This document shows, one piece after another, positions 9,193-17,331 of a stretch of DNA of 64,000 nt (positions are counted from its first letter, which is position 1; each line of letters starts with the position of its first letter). The position numbers and the translations under genes are program-made. The stretch covers positions 124,001-188,000 of the forward strand of contig CAVTAI010000005.1 in the NCBI GenBank assembly GCA_963732655.1. The letters run 5' to 3'. The stretch is from CAVTWS01 sp963732655. Lineage in GTDB: Bacteria > Actinomycetota > Acidimicrobiia > Acidimicrobiales > SHLQ01. Under the pieces are notes generated by a model. It saw only the letters and a list, made by a program, of their open reading frames with translations. It had not been told where the DNA came from and searched no databases.

Positions 9193-10026
9193 TTATCGCG
9201 TACAGACCACGGCCATGTTCCAGCACACCCATCGCAGCGGCGGAACGGCGGCGAGGAGGCGTCGGTCGATGGCGTGAGCGGTGGTGAGGAACCGGCGATG
9301 TTTGTCCTGGCGCTCGATCACGAGCTTCCAGTAGCGGTCGGCGGAGGGATGGATGCGATCCACCAGGAAGAACCGTCCGAAGATGACCAGGGCGGTGAAC
9401 CAGAAACCGCGATAGCTCACCGTCGTGAACCGGGACTGCATGGCCTTGAGGTCACGGCGCCGCAACGGATGTTCGTCATCGGTACGCATGCCGCCCGCGA
9501 GTCGCCGGTAGATCTCGATCGCCGGGTTGTACTTGACGGGATCCCAGAACGCCGCCCGCCCGCCGGGGGTCAGCACGCGGCGGACCTCGTCGAGGCACGC
9601 CGGGATCTCCACGTGATGCAACATGTTGGCGCCGTACACGATGTCGAACGAACCGTCGGCGAACTGGCTCAGGTCGGTCGCCGAACCGACGACGGTCGAG
9701 ACGGTCACGTCGTGGCGTTCGGCCACGCGGCGAACGACATCGAGCATGCCGGGAGAGATGTCGAGCGCGGTGACCTGGGCTCCCTGGAGGGCGAACCAGA
9801 CCGACGCTTCCCCGAGACCCGAGCCCAGATCGAGCACGCGCCGGTCTCGGACATCGCCGAGTTGCTCGGCGATCCAGACCACTTCGGGGCAACCGACTCC
9901 CGCCCACACCGCCTCGATGTCGACGGACTCGGTGTCGATCGATCCGGCCCACTCGTCGTGATGCGTGGCTTCACGGTCCTCGATGCTGGCACCGGGCGAG
10001 GTGGTCGGTTCAGATGACATCGACAC
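9193..10026 (-). CDS. Class I SAM-dependent methyltransferase (ubiE-like fold)
   Basis: A 277-residue Methyltransf_11-type enzyme. Motif I is VLDLGSGLGEAS (about residues 64-75), followed by ALDISPGMLD, the acidic loop SATDLSQFADGSFDIVYGANMLHHV and the post-motif strand EVRRVLTPGG. The C-terminal third is hydrophobic and basic (FWFTALVIFGRFFLVDRI), suggesting work at the membrane on a lipid-linked substrate. The ATG at 10026 lies inside the end of the GT2 gene (17-base overlap), which implies translational coupling. Methyl acceptor unknown. Confidence 0.8.
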   Translation of the reverse strand: MSMSSEPTTSPGASIEDREATHHDEWAGSIDTESVDIEAVWAGVGCPEVVWIAEQLGDVRDRRVLDLGSGLGEASVWFALQGAQVTALDISPGMLDVVRRVAERHDVTVSTVVGSATDLSQFADGSFDIVYGANMLHHVEIPACLDEVRRVLTPGGRAAFWDPVKYNPAIEIYRRLAGGMRTDDEHPLRRRDLKAMQSRFTTVSYRGFWFTALVIFGRFFLVDRIHPSADRYWKLVIERQDKHRRFLTTAHAIDRRLLAAVPPLRWVCWNMAVVCTR

Positions 10027-11062
10027 GGGCCTGGCTTTCTACGGGGGTGGTGGTCGGCTGGCGGTGGCCGACTCGGGTGTTCTGGAGCACGTACAACGGG
10101 CGGCCCTTGACCTCGTCCTGGATGCGGTAGACGTAACCGCCGACCAGCCCGATGGCGAGCAGGAGCACTGCGGTCTGCATCACCATGCCGATGCCGATCC
10201 ACGCCGCCAGGCGCACCGTCACGACGCCCGCGAGGTCGAGCACAGCAAGGGTGGCGAGGGCGAGAGATCCGAGCGCAGCGAGGAGGAGGCCAGCACCCTG
10301 GACGAGCCGGATGGGAAAGGTGCTGAACGAGAACACGGCGTGGCTGGCCAGCACGAGCATCTTGCGGAGCGGGTACTTGGTCGCGCCCACGAACCGCTGG
10401 TCCCGTTCGTACCGGAAGCCGCTCGACGAGTAACCCAGCCACGGGATGAGCGCACGCATCATGCGGTGATGCTCGGGGAGCTCGCGCAACGCATCGACGA
10501 CGGCCCGATCCATGACCCGGAAGTCGCCGGCATCGATCGGGAGGTCGAGGCCCGACAGCTTGCGCATCAGTCGGTAGAACCCGACGGCGGTCTTCCTCTT
10601 GAACCAGGAATCTCCGGGCCGGGCGGATCGGGTTCCGTACACGACGTAGACACAGTCGATCCGTAGCTGGTCGAGCATGGCCGGAATGAGCTCGGGTGGG
10701 TCCTGGAGGTCGGCGTCGATGACCGCGACGTAGTCGGCGTCGGACGCGTCGAGGCCGGCGGTGACGGCCGGCTGGTGGCCGAAGTTCCGCACGAGATGGA
10801 GAGCGTGGATCCAGGGGTTCTCGACGGCGAGGGCATCGATCCGGGCCCCCGATCCGTCGGTGCTGCCGTCGTCGACGATGATCGCTCGGATGTCCAGGAG
10901 TGCGGCAGCCTCGGACGTCCTGAGCGCGCCGAGACGACGGACGAGTTCACCGAGACAGTCGATCTCGTTGAAGACCGGGATGACGAGGTCGACCCTGGTG
11001 GGTTGGGTGTCGGCGTTCGAGTGGTCAGTCTCGATGCGTTCCAGCTCGCGTCCCCCGCTCAT
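10010..11062 (-). CDS. Dolichol-phosphate-mannose-synthase-like GT2 with two TM helices
   Basis: A 350-residue GT2 with DLVIPVFNEID at the start of the GT-A fold, VDDGSTDGS, and the metal-binding DAD of VIDADLQDPPEL (residues 116-118). RNFGHQPAVTAGLDAS and GDFRVMDR are characteristic of the DPM1/ArnC/GtrB branch, which transfers a sugar to polyprenyl phosphate at the cytoplasmic face. Two C-terminal TM segments (about 235-300) match the GtrB architecture. It is the first gene of the minus-strand set running to 6769 and would supply a lipid-linked sugar, possibly for GT-C enzymes such as the one at 3032. Divergent from 11136. Confidence 0.85.
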   Translation of the reverse strand: MSGGRELERIETDHSNADTQPTRVDLVIPVFNEIDCLGELVRRLGALRTSEAAALLDIRAIIVDDGSTDGSGARIDALAVENPWIHALHLVRNFGHQPAVTAGLDASDADYVAVIDADLQDPPELIPAMLDQLRIDCVYVVYGTRSARPGDSWFKRKTAVGFYRLMRKLSGLDLPIDAGDFRVMDRAVVDALRELPEHHRMMRALIPWLGYSSSGFRYERDQRFVGATKYPLRKMLVLASHAVFSFSTFPIRLVQGAGLLLAALGSLALATLAVLDLAGVVTVRLAAWIGIGMVMQTAVLLLAIGLVGGYVYRIQDEVKGRPLYVLQNTRVGHRQPTTTPVESQARVDVI

Positions 11063-11121
11063 GTGGCCGGGATTCTAGCGCCAACCGACGCACGGGCGGG
11101 CGAACATCGCTCGACGGCCGA

Positions 11122-11127
11122 TACAGT
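11122..11127 (+). promoter_or_regulatory. Leaderless -10 box TACAGT for the oxidoreductase
   Basis: TACAGT ends eight bases before the GTG at 11136 and no Shine-Dalgarno sequence lies between, the spacing expected if transcription begins at the start codon. The same hexamer precedes the GTGs at 13742 and 20205. Confidence 0.6.
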
Positions 11128-11135
11128 CCGAGGTC

Positions 11136-12035
11136 GTGCGCGTGGGCCTGATCGGCTGTGGTCGTTGGGGAGCCCTCATCCTCCGGGATCTCCGCTCGCT
11201 CGAATGCGAGGTCGTCGTCATCGCACGAGGTGGCGGCAGCCGGGAGCGAGCGATCGGCGGGGGGGCCACGGCCGTCGTGTCGTCCGTGAGTGAGCTCGGT
11301 CGAGTCGACGGTGTGATCGTCTCGACCCCGACATCGTCCCACGCCGACGTTCTCGACGAGGTCCTGCCCCTCGGCGTTCCGATGTTCGTGGAGAAACCCC
11401 TGTGCAACGACGCCGAACGGGCCCAGGATCTGGCGAACCGGGCGCCGGACCGCCTGTTCGTGATGGACAAGTGGCGGTACCACCCGGGGGTCCAGATGCT
11501 GGCCACCATGGCGCGTCAGGGCGACCTCGGCGAGGTGCTCGGTGTCCGTACGCGCCGCGTCGGATGGGGTACGAATCACGACGATGTCGACGCCGTGTGG
11601 GTGTTGACACCCCACGACCTCAGCATCGGCCTCGAGATCCTCGGTCATCTGCCGGCACCGCGGGCCGCGGTGGCCGAGTGGAACGGAACCAGGGTCGGCG
11701 GGATGCAGGCTCTCCTCGGCACGCATCCGTGGCTGGCGGTCGAGGTCTCGGAGTTGTCGCCCGTGAATGTGCGGGTGGTGGAGGTCCATGGCCGCGAGGC
11801 GATGGCCCGCCTCGACGGCGGCTGGGACGAACATGTGACCCTTGTGCGACGGGGACAGCCCGAGCCCCGATCTGTCACCATTCCCACTCCAGGCGAGCTG
11901 CCCCTGATGGCCGAGCTCCGAGCGTTCCTCGAACACCTTCGCGGTGGGCCGCCCCCGAGGAGCTCGGCACACGATGGAGCCCGCACGGTGGAGGCGATCG
12001 CCGAGCTCCGCCGAATGTCGGGCATCGAACCGTGA
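11136..12035 (+). CDS. Gfo/Idh/MocA-family oxidoreductase
   Basis: This 299-residue protein starts at a GTG placed by the upstream TACAGT box. The N-terminal NAD(P) fold is VGLIGCGRWG, followed by VDGVIVSTPTSSH and VEKPLC with the catalytic-type lysine K87. LTPHDLSIGLEILG corresponds to the HDxD region of the C-terminal domain. Family members oxidise or reduce sugars and sugar nucleotides, or act on keto-sugars in deoxysugar pathways. It overlaps the downstream GT2 gene (GTGA at 12032-12035), so the product probably feeds or modifies the glycan handled by that transferase. At 299 residues it is shorter than the roughly 340-residue family average. Confidence 0.8.
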   Translation: MRVGLIGCGRWGALILRDLRSLECEVVVIARGGGSRERAIGGGATAVVSSVSELGRVDGVIVSTPTSSHADVLDEVLPLGVPMFVEKPLCNDAERAQDLANRAPDRLFVMDKWRYHPGVQMLATMARQGDLGEVLGVRTRRVGWGTNHDDVDAVWVLTPHDLSIGLEILGHLPAPRAAVAEWNGTRVGGMQALLGTHPWLAVEVSELSPVNVRVVEVHGREAMARLDGGWDEHVTLVRRGQPEPRSVTIPTPGELPLMAELRAFLEHLRGGPPPRSSAHDGARTVEAIAELRRMSGIEP

Positions 12036-13210
12036 GTCGAATGACCGTTCTCGTCCCGACCCACGATCATGGGCCGCTCCTGCACCGATCGGTGGCGAGC
12101 GCGCTCGGTCAGACGATCTCCGACCTCGATGTGGTCATCCTGGGAGACGGTGTCGATGCCATCACCCGGGGCGTCGCCCAGGAACTGGTGGCCCGCGATC
12201 AGCGGGTGACGTTCCTCGATCACCCCAAAGGTCCCCGTTTGGGCGAGCTCCATCGCCACGGCTGGCTGACCCACGACGTGACGGCCCCCGTCGTCTGTTA
12301 CCTCAGTGACGACGATCTGCTCCTCCCTCATCACGCCGAGGTCGCTCTGGCGGCACTGGATGACGCCGACTTCGTGGCGCCGGTCGCGACGTGGGTCCGA
12401 GTCGACGGTTCTGTGGCGTGTGAGCCCGGTGACATGCGACGCGAGGACTTCCGCCGCTGGCTGGCCACCGGACCCCGGACGACGTTCGGGCTGAGTGGGG
12501 TCGCTCACACCGTCGCGGCGTACCGTCGCCTACCGCACGGATGGCGCATGACCCCGATCGGGACCTCGACGGATCACTACATGTGGAGCCAGTGGGCCGA
12601 GCAACCGTGGCTCCGGGCCGTGACGCTGACCGAGCCGACGGTCGTCCATCTTCCCAGCCCGCCGCGGCGGGACTGGACGCCCGAACGGCGGGTGATCGAG
12701 CTCGATCACTGGGCGCAGCAGATATCCGAGCCGACGTTTCGCGTCGACTTCCGTGACGAAGCGTGGAAGGGGCTCGCCGAAACGGCGGTCAACCACATCA
12801 TCCGGGAGCGGTGGTGGACCCTCGCCGCCGCGCACGAAGAGGCGCTTCGTGAGGATGCCGAGCGGTGGACCGTCGATCTCCGCGAGGCGTTCGAACGCGC
12901 CCGTGACGAGACCCACTCGGTGCGAGCGCTCGCCGACGAGGCCCAGGCGGAAGCGGGCCGTCTGAGGAACGAGGTGCTCGCCCGCGAGGCCGTCATCGAT
13001 GAGCTGGTCGAGGCTCGAGCAGACGGCGTCGCCCGTCTCGACATGGCGGCGGACGAAATCGAGTCGCTACACGGCCATCTCGGACGTGTGCGCGCCGCCG
13101 AGATGAGCCTGCGCAAGGACCTCCGCGCCATGGAGAGCGCGCCGGAGTGGCGGGCCGGCCAGGTCGTACGCCGAGTCGCGAGGCGGCTCAGCTCGCAGCT
13201 CGGAAGGTAG
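12032..13210 (+). CDS. GT2 glycosyltransferase with C-terminal coiled coil
   Basis: The GTG at 12032 overlaps the previous stop and gives 392 residues. The GT-A core shows MTVLVPTHDHGPLLHRSV, LGDGVD and the metal-site loop YLSDDDLLLPHHAEV. From about residue 270 the sequence becomes charged, heptad-like helix (EEALREDAERWTVDLREAF through DLRAMESAPEW), a predicted coiled coil, ending in a basic stretch. Coiled-coil tails in GT2 enzymes often tether them to partners or set chain length; that role is inference here. It converges on the RmlC-like gene, sharing 23 bases at the stops. Confidence 0.8.
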   Translation: MSRMTVLVPTHDHGPLLHRSVASALGQTISDLDVVILGDGVDAITRGVAQELVARDQRVTFLDHPKGPRLGELHRHGWLTHDVTAPVVCYLSDDDLLLPHHAEVALAALDDADFVAPVATWVRVDGSVACEPGDMRREDFRRWLATGPRTTFGLSGVAHTVAAYRRLPHGWRMTPIGTSTDHYMWSQWAEQPWLRAVTLTEPTVVHLPSPPRRDWTPERRVIELDHWAQQISEPTFRVDFRDEAWKGLAETAVNHIIRERWWTLAAAHEEALREDAERWTVDLREAFERARDETHSVRALADEAQAEAGRLRNEVLAREAVIDELVEARADGVARLDMAADEIESLHGHLGRVRAAEMSLRKDLRAMESAPEWRAGQVVRRVARRLSSQLGR

Positions 13211-13742
13211 CTCGCAGCTCCTGCAGCGACCCCGCCGAGCGGTCCCGATCGGAGAGGACGGGATCGGTGATGCGCCACGGGATCTCGCCCTCGGGGTCGT
13301 CCCACCGGCAGCCGAGCTCGTCCGCTGGTGTCCAGGCCTCCGTCAGCGCGTACACGAACGTCGTGGGCGTGGGCGTGTAGAAGGCGTGTGCGACTCCGAC
13401 CGGGATGTGCAGGGTTTGAGGCCGCTCGGCGATCAGTCGGACCGCGGCGGCTGACCCGTCGAATCGAAGGTCGACCAGCCCGACCCACATCTCTCCGTCC
13501 ACGACGTGGAGCACGTCCGCGTGCGCCACGTGAGCGTGCAGGCCCCGGAGCACGCCCGGTTCCGACCGGACCGCGTTGAGTTGCGCCGGCTCCGCAGATG
13601 GCAGCCACTCGGTCCGGAAGATCTCTCGGAGCTCGCCACGATCGTCGGCGTGAGATCGGAGGTCCCACAGCACGCAGCCGTCGGGGAGCTCAGCGTGCAC
13701 GTTCCAATCCGATTCGTTGGAGCTCGTCCCGCAACTGTCCAC
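13188..13742 (-). CDS. dTDP-4-dehydrorhamnose 3,5-epimerase-like cupin
   Basis: The 184-residue reading is fixed by a GTG at 13742 that lies eight bases after a minus-strand TACAGT box; in-frame alternatives exist at 13763 and 13811. Recognisable RmlC features are DDRGELREIF, the strand GVLRGLHAHVAHADVLHVVDG with the family's conserved RGLH, and IPVGVAHAFY. RmlC enzymes epimerise C3 and C5 of dTDP-4-keto-6-deoxyglucose in rhamnose-type pathways. rmlA, rmlB and rmlD are not next to it, so it may act on another 4-keto sugar. It follows the GT2 gene at 13783-14757 on the same strand. Confidence 0.75.
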   Translation of the reverse strand: MDSCGTSSNESDWNVHAELPDGCVLWDLRSHADDRGELREIFRTEWLPSAEPAQLNAVRSEPGVLRGLHAHVAHADVLHVVDGEMWVGLVDLRFDGSAAAVRLIAERPQTLHIPVGVAHAFYTPTPTTFVYALTEAWTPADELGCRWDDPEGEIPWRITDPVLSDRDRSAGSLQELRATFRAAS

Positions 13743-13750
13743 GACGGCCG

Positions 13751-13756
13751 ACTGTA
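13751..13756 (-). promoter_or_regulatory. Leaderless -10 box TACAGT for the RmlC-like gene
   Basis: On the minus strand TACAGT is followed by eight bases and then the GTG at 13742. It allows this cupin gene its own transcript inside an otherwise continuous minus-strand run. Confidence 0.5.
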
Positions 13757-13782
13757 GCGCCACGGGGACAGCGACCTGCGCC

Positions 13783-14757
13783 TCACCCCAACGTGGGCGA
13801 CATCGGCGCATCGCCGGGCGAGGTGAGCGCACGGGAATCCTGGATGTCGAGCGTCAACGCCGAGAGCAGGAGCTGGACGCCGATGAGGAAGGGGGCGACA
13901 GCGAGCAGCACGGTGCCCGTGGAGGCGGTGTCTTCACCGAGGGTCTGGGCGATCACCCAGACCCCGAACACCACGCTCCACAGGAGCAGCGCGAGCCCGG
14001 TGAACAGGAAGAGGGCGATCGGCGAGAACGAGCGCAGCACGTGTTTCCACATGATGCGTTTGAAGAAGCTCTTGAAGAGCAGCCTCGAGATGGCGGGAAT
14101 GACAGCCGTCAGCTTGATGGTCGAGGTTTCCGTGCCGTACACGGCGGGCACGGGGACGTCGAGAGCCCGGACATCCAAGATGTTGAGGTTGATGAGCAGA
14201 TCGTTCTCGAACTCGTATCTCTTGGCGATGCGATCGAAGTCGAGCCGGCGGAGGGTGTCTGCGGTGATGGCGGTGTACCCGTTCTGGGGATCGAACAGGT
14301 GCCAGTACCCGCTGGCCAGCTTGGTGAGGAAGGACAGCACAACGTTCCCGACGACCCGGTACTTCGGCATGCCTTTGAACGATGTCATCGAGTAGAACCG
14401 ATTGGCCTTGGTGAACCCGTACCCCTTGTCGATGATGGGGTCCAGGAGACTCGGCAGGTACGCAGGATCCATCTGGCCGTCGCCGGCGAACACCACATCG
14501 ATGTCGGCCCCGAGCTCCAATGCTTTGGCGTGGGCGGTGAGGATCGACCCGCCGACCCCCTGATTCGTCTCGTGGTGGATCAGGGTCAGCCGAGGATCAG
14601 CCGTGGCCGCGGCGCGCTCGAAGGTCTCGTCGGGACTGCAGTCGTCGACCACCACGATGTGGTCGACGGTGTCGGGCATGGAGGAGATGACGCCCGCGAT
14701 GTGGCTTTCCTCACGGTATGCGGGGACGACCGCCGCGATCACCCGGCCGCGATACAT
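13783..14757 (-). CDS. Membrane-anchored GT2 glycosyltransferase (DPM1-like)
   Basis: A 324-residue protein with AAVVPAYREESHIAGVI at the N terminus, VVVDDCSPDET, NQGVGGSILTAHAKAL and the metal-site loop FAGDGQMDPAYLP (D93 to D98). PQNGYTAITADTL is a conserved acceptor-loop element of the DPM1/GtrB group. Two TM segments follow residue 240. It most likely transfers a sugar or aminosugar to polyprenyl phosphate. Its ATG overlaps the stop of the WlbA-like dehydrogenase (ATGA at 14757), so it is translationally coupled to the sugar-nucleotide genes 14757-17331 and is a good candidate user of their product. Confidence 0.85.
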   Translation of the reverse strand: MYRGRVIAAVVPAYREESHIAGVISSMPDTVDHIVVVDDCSPDETFERAAATADPRLTLIHHETNQGVGGSILTAHAKALELGADIDVVFAGDGQMDPAYLPSLLDPIIDKGYGFTKANRFYSMTSFKGMPKYRVVGNVVLSFLTKLASGYWHLFDPQNGYTAITADTLRRLDFDRIAKRYEFENDLLINLNILDVRALDVPVPAVYGTETSTIKLTAVIPAISRLLFKSFFKRIMWKHVLRSFSPIALFLFTGLALLLWSVVFGVWVIAQTLGEDTASTGTVLLAVAPFLIGVQLLLSALTLDIQDSRALTSPGDAPMSPTLG

Positions 14758-15698
14758 CAGCCCGCAGCCTCGAGCACCCTCATGACCAACTGCAGGGCCT
14801 CTCGGCCGTCACGCCCGGTGACCAGCGGCGTTCCGGCTTCGTTGATGGCCCGAGCGAACTCCAAGAGCTCCGCCTGCAGGGGTTCACCACGACGTTCGAG
14901 GAACGGGATCTCGATGACGCCGGTCTGCCGGTAGCGCACGCCGTGCTCCTCCAGGAACTCAGAGTGCTGGACGCGATGCAAGGTGATGTCCTGCCGGATG
15001 AGATCCGCGGTGACGTACGTCTCCTGCTGCGTCAGGGAGATCTCGCGGATCTTCTGCTGACCGAGCCGGCTGGCGGTGAGATCGGCCGTCACCCCGTTGG
15101 CGAATCGAAGGAGCACCGCGGCGAGATCCTCCGTCGGCGAACGGTCAGCTCGCGTGACGGCTTGCACCGATTCCACGGTGGAGTCGACCAGCCAGCGGAC
15201 GACATCGAGGTCGTGGATCATCAGGTCGAGGACGACGCCGTCGGCGATGCGGGCCGAATACGGGCTGATCCGGGCGGCGCGCACGTGGTGCAGGCCGTCG
15301 ACGAGGTTCGGAAGCTCGCGGACTGCCGCATTGAATCGCTCGATGTGTCCGACCATCAGCACGGCACCGCTGGCCTCGGCGGCGGCGATGAGCGCGTCGG
15401 CTTCGTCGATCGTCGACGCGATCGGCTTCTCGACCAGGAGGTGGATCCCTCGTTCGAGCAGCGGAACCCCGACGGGGGCGTGCAGGTGGTTGGGCAATGC
15501 GATCACGGCCGCGGCCACGCTGGGGAGGAGGGCATCGGTCGACGTGGCGGCGTCGGCCCCGATGGACCCGGCGAGGCGGCGAGCCCGTTCGAGGTCGGCG
15601 TCGATGACCTGTACGACCCGAAGTTCGCGGGTGGTCGCGGCCACCCGGGCGTGATTGGTCCCCATCACCCCGGCGCCGAGGACAGCGATGTCGATCAC
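14757..15698 (-). CDS. Gfo/Idh/MocA sugar-nucleotide dehydrogenase (WlbA/WbpB-like)
   Basis: A 313-residue NAD-dependent oxidoreductase with DIAVLGAGVMGTNHARV, VIALPNHLHA, the catalytic-type LLVEKPIAS (K91) and the LMIHDLDVVRWL signature. In characterised pathways WlbA/WbpB oxidises C3 of UDP-GlcNAc(A) to a 3-keto sugar. It overlaps both neighbours by one to four bases, between a DegT aminotransferase (WlbC/WbpE-like) and the GT2 gene. The triad of dehydrogenase, aminotransferase and hexapeptide acetyltransferase at 14757-17331 is the reason for the pathway call; family membership alone would not give the substrate. Confidence 0.8.
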   Translation of the reverse strand: MIDIAVLGAGVMGTNHARVAATTRELRVVQVIDADLERARRLAGSIGADAATSTDALLPSVAAAVIALPNHLHAPVGVPLLERGIHLLVEKPIASTIDEADALIAAAEASGAVLMVGHIERFNAAVRELPNLVDGLHHVRAARISPYSARIADGVVLDLMIHDLDVVRWLVDSTVESVQAVTRADRSPTEDLAAVLLRFANGVTADLTASRLGQQKIREISLTQQETYVTADLIRQDITLHRVQHSEFLEEHGVRYRQTGVIEIPFLERRGEPLQAELLEFARAINEAGTPLVTGRDGREALQLVMRVLEAAG

Positions 15699-16792
15699 GT
15701 CAGCAGGCTCCGGACCGTCTCGATGACCTGGTCGACATCTGTCGAGGAGAGCCCGGGATGAACGGGAAGGGAGAGCACCTGGTCGACGACCTCAGCGGCG
15801 ACCGGAGTCTCGTCGATCCGGACGCGGGGGTGGGCGCGATAGCAGTCGTAGTCGTGGACGAGCTTCGGGTAGTAGATGCCGCAGCCGATTCCACGCTCGG
15901 TCAGCGCCTCGACGAGTTCGTCGCGCGACCGGCGGGCGGCGGCCGTGACCCGCACGGTGAACTGATGCCAGACGTGATCGTGGCCCGTTGGGGTCGAAGG
16001 GACGATGAACCCTTCGATGCCGTCCAGTCCTTCGACCAGCCGGGCCGCGTTGGATCGCCGGGCGGCGTTGATGGTTTCGAGGCGGGCCATCTGGGGGATG
16101 CCGACGGCGGCCTGGAGATCCGTCATGCGGTAGTTGTGGCCCGGCACCTCGTACTGGTAGCGCTGCCGCATGCCTTGGTTGCGGAGCACCCGCATGCGGT
16201 CAGCGAGCTCATCGTCGTCCAGGGTGATCATGCCGCCCTCGCCGGTGGTGACGTTCTTCGTGCCGTACAGCGAGAAGCAGCCGATGCCGAACGATCCGAC
16301 GGGTCGACCGTCGACCGCTGCGCCGTGGGCTTGGGCGGCGTCTTCGATCACCGTCCATTCGTGAGCCGCCCCCAAGGTGCTGATGGCCTCGATGCCGCCC
16401 GCCAGGCCGTAGAGGTGTACGGGCATCAGGGCGCGAGTTCGGGGGCCGGTCGACGGTTCGAGCGTGGCGGCGGTGACGCCGAATGTCGCGGGGTCGATGT
16501 CGGCGAACCGCGCCGTGGCCCCGGCCTCCAGGATGGCGTTGAGCGTGGCCGCGAAGGTGAAGGGGCTCGTGATCACCTCGTCGCCCGGCTCCAAACGCAA
16601 CGCTTCGATGGCGAGAACGAGCGCCGTGGTCCCGGACGTGACGGCGATGGCGTGCGAGGTGGAGGTGAGGTCGGCGAACATGCGCTCGAGCTCGGCCACC
16701 TTCGGGCCCTGCGCGAGCATGCCCGAACGCAGCACCTCGAGGACCAGGGCCTCCTCGTCGGCACCCAAGATGACCTGAGAGATCGGGATCAC
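15695..16792 (-). CDS. DegT/DnrJ/EryC1/StrS aminotransferase (WlbC/WbpE-like)
   Basis: A GTG at 16792 overlaps the acetyltransferase stop (GTGA), giving 365 residues that begin VIPISQVILGADEE. PLP-fold features are SGTTALVLAI for phosphate binding, EDAAQAHGA with the pyridine-nitrogen Asp151, and FSLYGTKNVTTGEGG with Schiff-base Lys179. RNQGMRQRYQYEVPGHNYRMTD matches the conserved substrate loop of sugar aminotransferases. The enzyme would transaminate the 3-keto nucleotide sugar made by the adjacent dehydrogenase. Length and motif order are normal for the family. Confidence 0.88.
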   Translation of the reverse strand: MIPISQVILGADEEALVLEVLRSGMLAQGPKVAELERMFADLTSTSHAIAVTSGTTALVLAIEALRLEPGDEVITSPFTFAATLNAILEAGATARFADIDPATFGVTAATLEPSTGPRTRALMPVHLYGLAGGIEAISTLGAAHEWTVIEDAAQAHGAAVDGRPVGSFGIGCFSLYGTKNVTTGEGGMITLDDDELADRMRVLRNQGMRQRYQYEVPGHNYRMTDLQAAVGIPQMARLETINAARRSNAARLVEGLDGIEGFIVPSTPTGHDHVWHQFTVRVTAAARRSRDELVEALTERGIGCGIYYPKLVHDYDCYRAHPRVRIDETPVAAEVVDQVLSLPVHPGLSSTDVDQVIETVRSLLT

Positions 16793-17331
16793 TGATGGTT
16801 CCCCTCGCACTGGGGACACGTGAGCGTGTCTGGCGGTTCGACACTGCGGGTCACGACCTGGCCGCACGCGCACACCCACCCCGCCGGGCGGGCGGGCACG
16901 CCCATGACGAGTTGGTGGTCAGCGACGGATCTGGTCACGGTGCTGCCGGCGGCAACGGTGGCAAATCGGCCGATCTCGATGCCGCAAATGATCGTGGCGT
17001 TGGCGCCGATCGTCGCCCCGTGGCGGACCAGCGTAGGCACGATCTCGAACCCCGGGTTACCGGCGCGTGGGTAGAGGTCGTTGGTGAACACGGCGCTGGG
17101 GCCGACGAACACGTCGTCTTCGATCGTCACGCCGGCGTAGACGGACACGTTGTTCTGGATGCGAACGCCGTTGCCGACGTGGACGCCCGTGTCGATGAAG
17201 ACGTTCTTGCCGAAGCTGCAATCGGTGCCGACGCGAGCGTTGCTCCGCACCTGGCCGTGATGCCAGATCTTGGTCCCGGCACCGAGCGTGGCACCGTCTT
17301 CGACGGTGGCGGTGGGATGGATGTAGGGCAT
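16789..17331 (-). CDS. Left-handed beta-helix N-acetyltransferase (WlbB/WbpD-like) with zinc ribbon
   Basis: The ATG at 17331 overlaps the stop of the preceding membrane-protein gene (TGATG), deciding this start over one 33 bases upstream; 180 residues. Hexapeptide turns run from YIHPTATVEDGATLG to IGRFATVAAGSTV. The segments KIWHHGQVRSNA and VFTNDLYPRA are typical of the WlbB/WbpD group, which N-acetylates UDP-3-amino sugars. The C terminus carries CACGQ and CPQCEG, a small zinc-ribbon-like tail. It is the third member of the amino-sugar triad. Acetyl-CoA as donor is inferred from the family. Confidence 0.85.
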   Translation of the reverse strand: MPYIHPTATVEDGATLGAGTKIWHHGQVRSNARVGTDCSFGKNVFIDTGVHVGNGVRIQNNVSVYAGVTIEDDVFVGPSAVFTNDLYPRAGNPGFEIVPTLVRHGATIGANATIICGIEIGRFATVAAGSTVTRSVADHQLVMGVPARPAGWVCACGQVVTRSVEPPDTLTCPQCEGNHQ

